Source of the DNA: CBCOTE01 sp965112965 | GTDB taxonomy: Bacteria > Desulfobacterota > Desulfovibrionia > Desulfovibrionales > Desulfovibrionaceae | Reading direction: 5' to 3' | DNA: 64,000 nt | Assembly: GCA_965112965.1 (NCBI GenBank) | Contig: CBCOTE010000025.1 | Location: forward strand, 13,608 to 77,607 | In this document: positions 62,837 to 64,000 of the stretch, in pieces | Position numbering within the stretch: position 1 is the stretch's first letter | How the letters are laid out: each line of letters opens with the position of its first letter | The notes under the pieces: model-generated | What the model was told of the DNA's origin: nothing | Database searches by the model: none | The model's input: only the letters and a program-made list of their open reading frames with translations | Program-made: the position numbers and the translations under genes

Positions 62837-64000
62837 ATGCTGACCATTTTACTCTGCAGTCTGCCAATTTTGTCCGGATGCGATCGGATGGAAGCGGCCG
62901 AGCAAGCTGTATCTTGTGGCGAATATACCCGAGCAAGGACGTTGCTGACCCCACTAGCCGCGGCCAACCGCACTAAAGCTAAGCTTCTCTTGGGCTCCCT
63001 ATGGAACGAAGGCAAGGGCGGGCCGCAGGATTTCGCAAAAGCCCGCGAACTCTTAGAGAGCCCGGCAACGCAAGGAAATCCAGATGCGCAACTTGCTATG
63101 GGCCGCATAGAACTGGAGGGTTGGGGCGAAGAACGAGCCTGTATATCGGCCCGGCGTCACATAGAGGCTGCCGCGGCACAACGCGAGGCCGCTGGCTGGC
63201 TACTAGCCCGGATGCAGCTCGAAGGCCGCTGCGTACCACAGGACCCAGACCAAGCCGTAGCTACCTCCGAATGGCTAGCGGCTAAAGGGTTCATACCGGC
63301 CAAAGCCATGGCCGGCTGGGCAGGGCTGTTGGGGTGGCGCGGTCAGGCCGGACGCGAGACGGGCTTAGTACTCCTAGAAGAAGCATCAGCCACACGGGAT
63401 CCTATGGCCATGGCCTTGCTCGGAATAGCCTGGGACGACGGTCTAACTGGCTGGCGCAACTCCAGCCACGCGATATACTGGCTAGAGCCGGCCTGCGCCG
63501 GCGGAGTTGAATCGGCCTGCGTTCGGCTGGGCCGATTAACTGCGGCAGGCGACGGCCGGCCGCGCAGTGCTATAGCCGCGACCAGGTTCTTTCAACAGGC
63601 TGTGGAACGTGGAAGTTTACCCGGACTATTGGCGCTGGTAAACCTCCTTGAAGAAGATCCGGACGCGCCGCGTGATCCTAAATATGCCGCTCGACTCCTC
63701 GAACAAGGGTTACGGGAACCGAAAGGCATCTTCGACCTATCGGACCTAGCCCGTCTGATCTGCGCTAACCTAGAGGAAGCTCCGGCGCGAATACTATGCC
63801 GAGATCGAGTTCTGACTTGGCCTTGTCGAGGACTGGCCTCATGGCAACATTTTTTCGGCCGCCTCTACTTAGGGGAATATGGCTGGCCTCCGGCCATAGG
63901 TAGTGCCATATTCTGGCTACGTCGAGCCGCTACTGAAGAGCCTGAGGCCCTGGAACTATTATCCAAGATCTACCGCAACGGCTGGGGCGTCACCGCCGAT
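62837..64000 (+). CDS. Sel1-repeat (SLR/TPR-like) lipoprotein, partial
   Basis: 388 codons open to the window edge. The N-terminus has a signal peptide with a lipobox (ILLCSLPILSGC), so the mature protein should be lipid-anchored at the cysteine. Sel1-type repeats follow: KLLLGSLWNEGKGGPQDFAK, NPDAQLAMGRIELEGWGEER, AAGWLLARMQLEGRCVPQDP, DPMAMALLGIAWDDGLTGW, ESACVRLGRLTAAGDGRPRS and others, each about 36 residues. Such proteins are scaffolds for protein binding and in several host-associated bacteria contribute to host interaction. The start could be GTG at 62768, which adds positively charged residues and makes a more usual signal peptide. The codon usage is GC-richer than the DNA to its left. 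The 3' end lies outside. Confidence 0.85.
   Translation, partial: MLTILLCSLPILSGCDRMEAAEQAVSCGEYTRARTLLTPLAAANRTKAKLLLGSLWNEGKGGPQDFAKARELLESPATQGNPDAQLAMGRIELEGWGEERACISARRHIEAAAAQREAAGWLLARMQLEGRCVPQDPDQAVATSEWLAAKGFIPAKAMAGWAGLLGWRGQAGRETGLVLLEEASATRDPMAMALLGIAWDDGLTGWRNSSHAIYWLEPACAGGVESACVRLGRLTAAGDGRPRSAIAATRFFQQAVERGSLPGLLALVNLLEEDPDAPRDPKYAARLLEQGLREPKGIFDLSDLARLICANLEEAPARILCRDRVLTWPCRGLASWQHFFGRLYLGEYGWPPAIGSAIFWLRRAATEEPEALELLSKIYRNGWGVTAD

Noticed and set aside
63001..63285. 94-codon plus-strand frame within the Sel1 gene.
   Set aside because: It is in a different frame from the 388-codon open frame with clear Sel1 repeats and a lipobox.

Overview
The window looks like a chromosome segment of a host-restricted deltaproteobacterium, most likely in the Desulfovibrionales, that is far into genome erosion. 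The lineage call rests on the kind and arrangement of genes: a pseudouridine synthase fused to dephospho-CoA kinase, the RicT (PSP1) gene next to metG, LL-diaminopimelate aminotransferase, HypA/HypB, a birA-pyruvate carboxylase pair, and an A-adding tRNA nucleotidyltransferase of the long DHH-CBS type. No 16S rRNA gene is present, so the lineage is inference. My hand sum of intact genes gives about 25 kb of 64 kb, roughly 39 percent coding. The rest is AT-rich DNA full of stop codons and runs of six or more A or T. I see no insertion sequence, phage or CRISPR array.

Layout. 1-4.8 kb: start of pyruvate carboxylase, birA, and an EmrA/EmrB-type drug efflux pair. 6-12 kb: initiator tRNA-Met with terminator, metG, ricT, a fragment resembling the holB tail, and the rluD-coaE fusion with a (CTAA)18 microsatellite upstream. 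15.4-17.3 kb: a nucleotidyltransferase/beta-helix/sugar-transferase protein. 22-23 kb: a GNAT-like protein. 25-31.7 kb: fructose-bisphosphate aldolase, a decayed Mrp ATPase, hypB-hypA and recD2. 36-44.9 kb: a small YHS-like protein, dapL, xerD, a tRNA nucleotidyltransferase whose front half has decayed, a large membrane protein, a HIT protein and a LapA-domain protein. 48.7-49.3 kb: an isolated exported protein of unknown function. 57-57.9 kb: an alpha/beta hydrolase lacking its serine nucleophile. 62.8-64 kb: a Sel1-repeat lipoprotein running off the end. Between these lie decayed stretches of up to about 7.6 kb.

The most informative signal is decay at the level of single domains. The A-adding enzyme keeps an open nucleotidyltransferase half, while its DHH-DHHA1-CBS half (39.5-40.8 kb) is still readable but broken by stops and frameshifts. 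MetG keeps its catalytic and anticodon-binding parts, while its C-terminal tRNA-binding domain survives only as a frameshifted remnant. Other corpses that can be named are a histidine kinase ATPase domain, a truncated Mrp and, less surely, a major facilitator transporter. Point changes in retained genes fit the same picture: an aldolase whose best Shine-Dalgarno faces ATA rather than ATG, and a hydrolase with GHNLGG in place of GHSxGG.

The surviving genes cover translation and tRNA maturation (metG, tRNA-fMet, tRNA nucleotidyltransferase, RluD), cofactors (CoaE, BirA), central carbon (aldolase, pyruvate carboxylase), lysine/peptidoglycan precursor synthesis (DapL), chromosome dimer resolution and repair (XerD, RecD2), hydrogenase maturation (HypAB), envelope functions and drug efflux.
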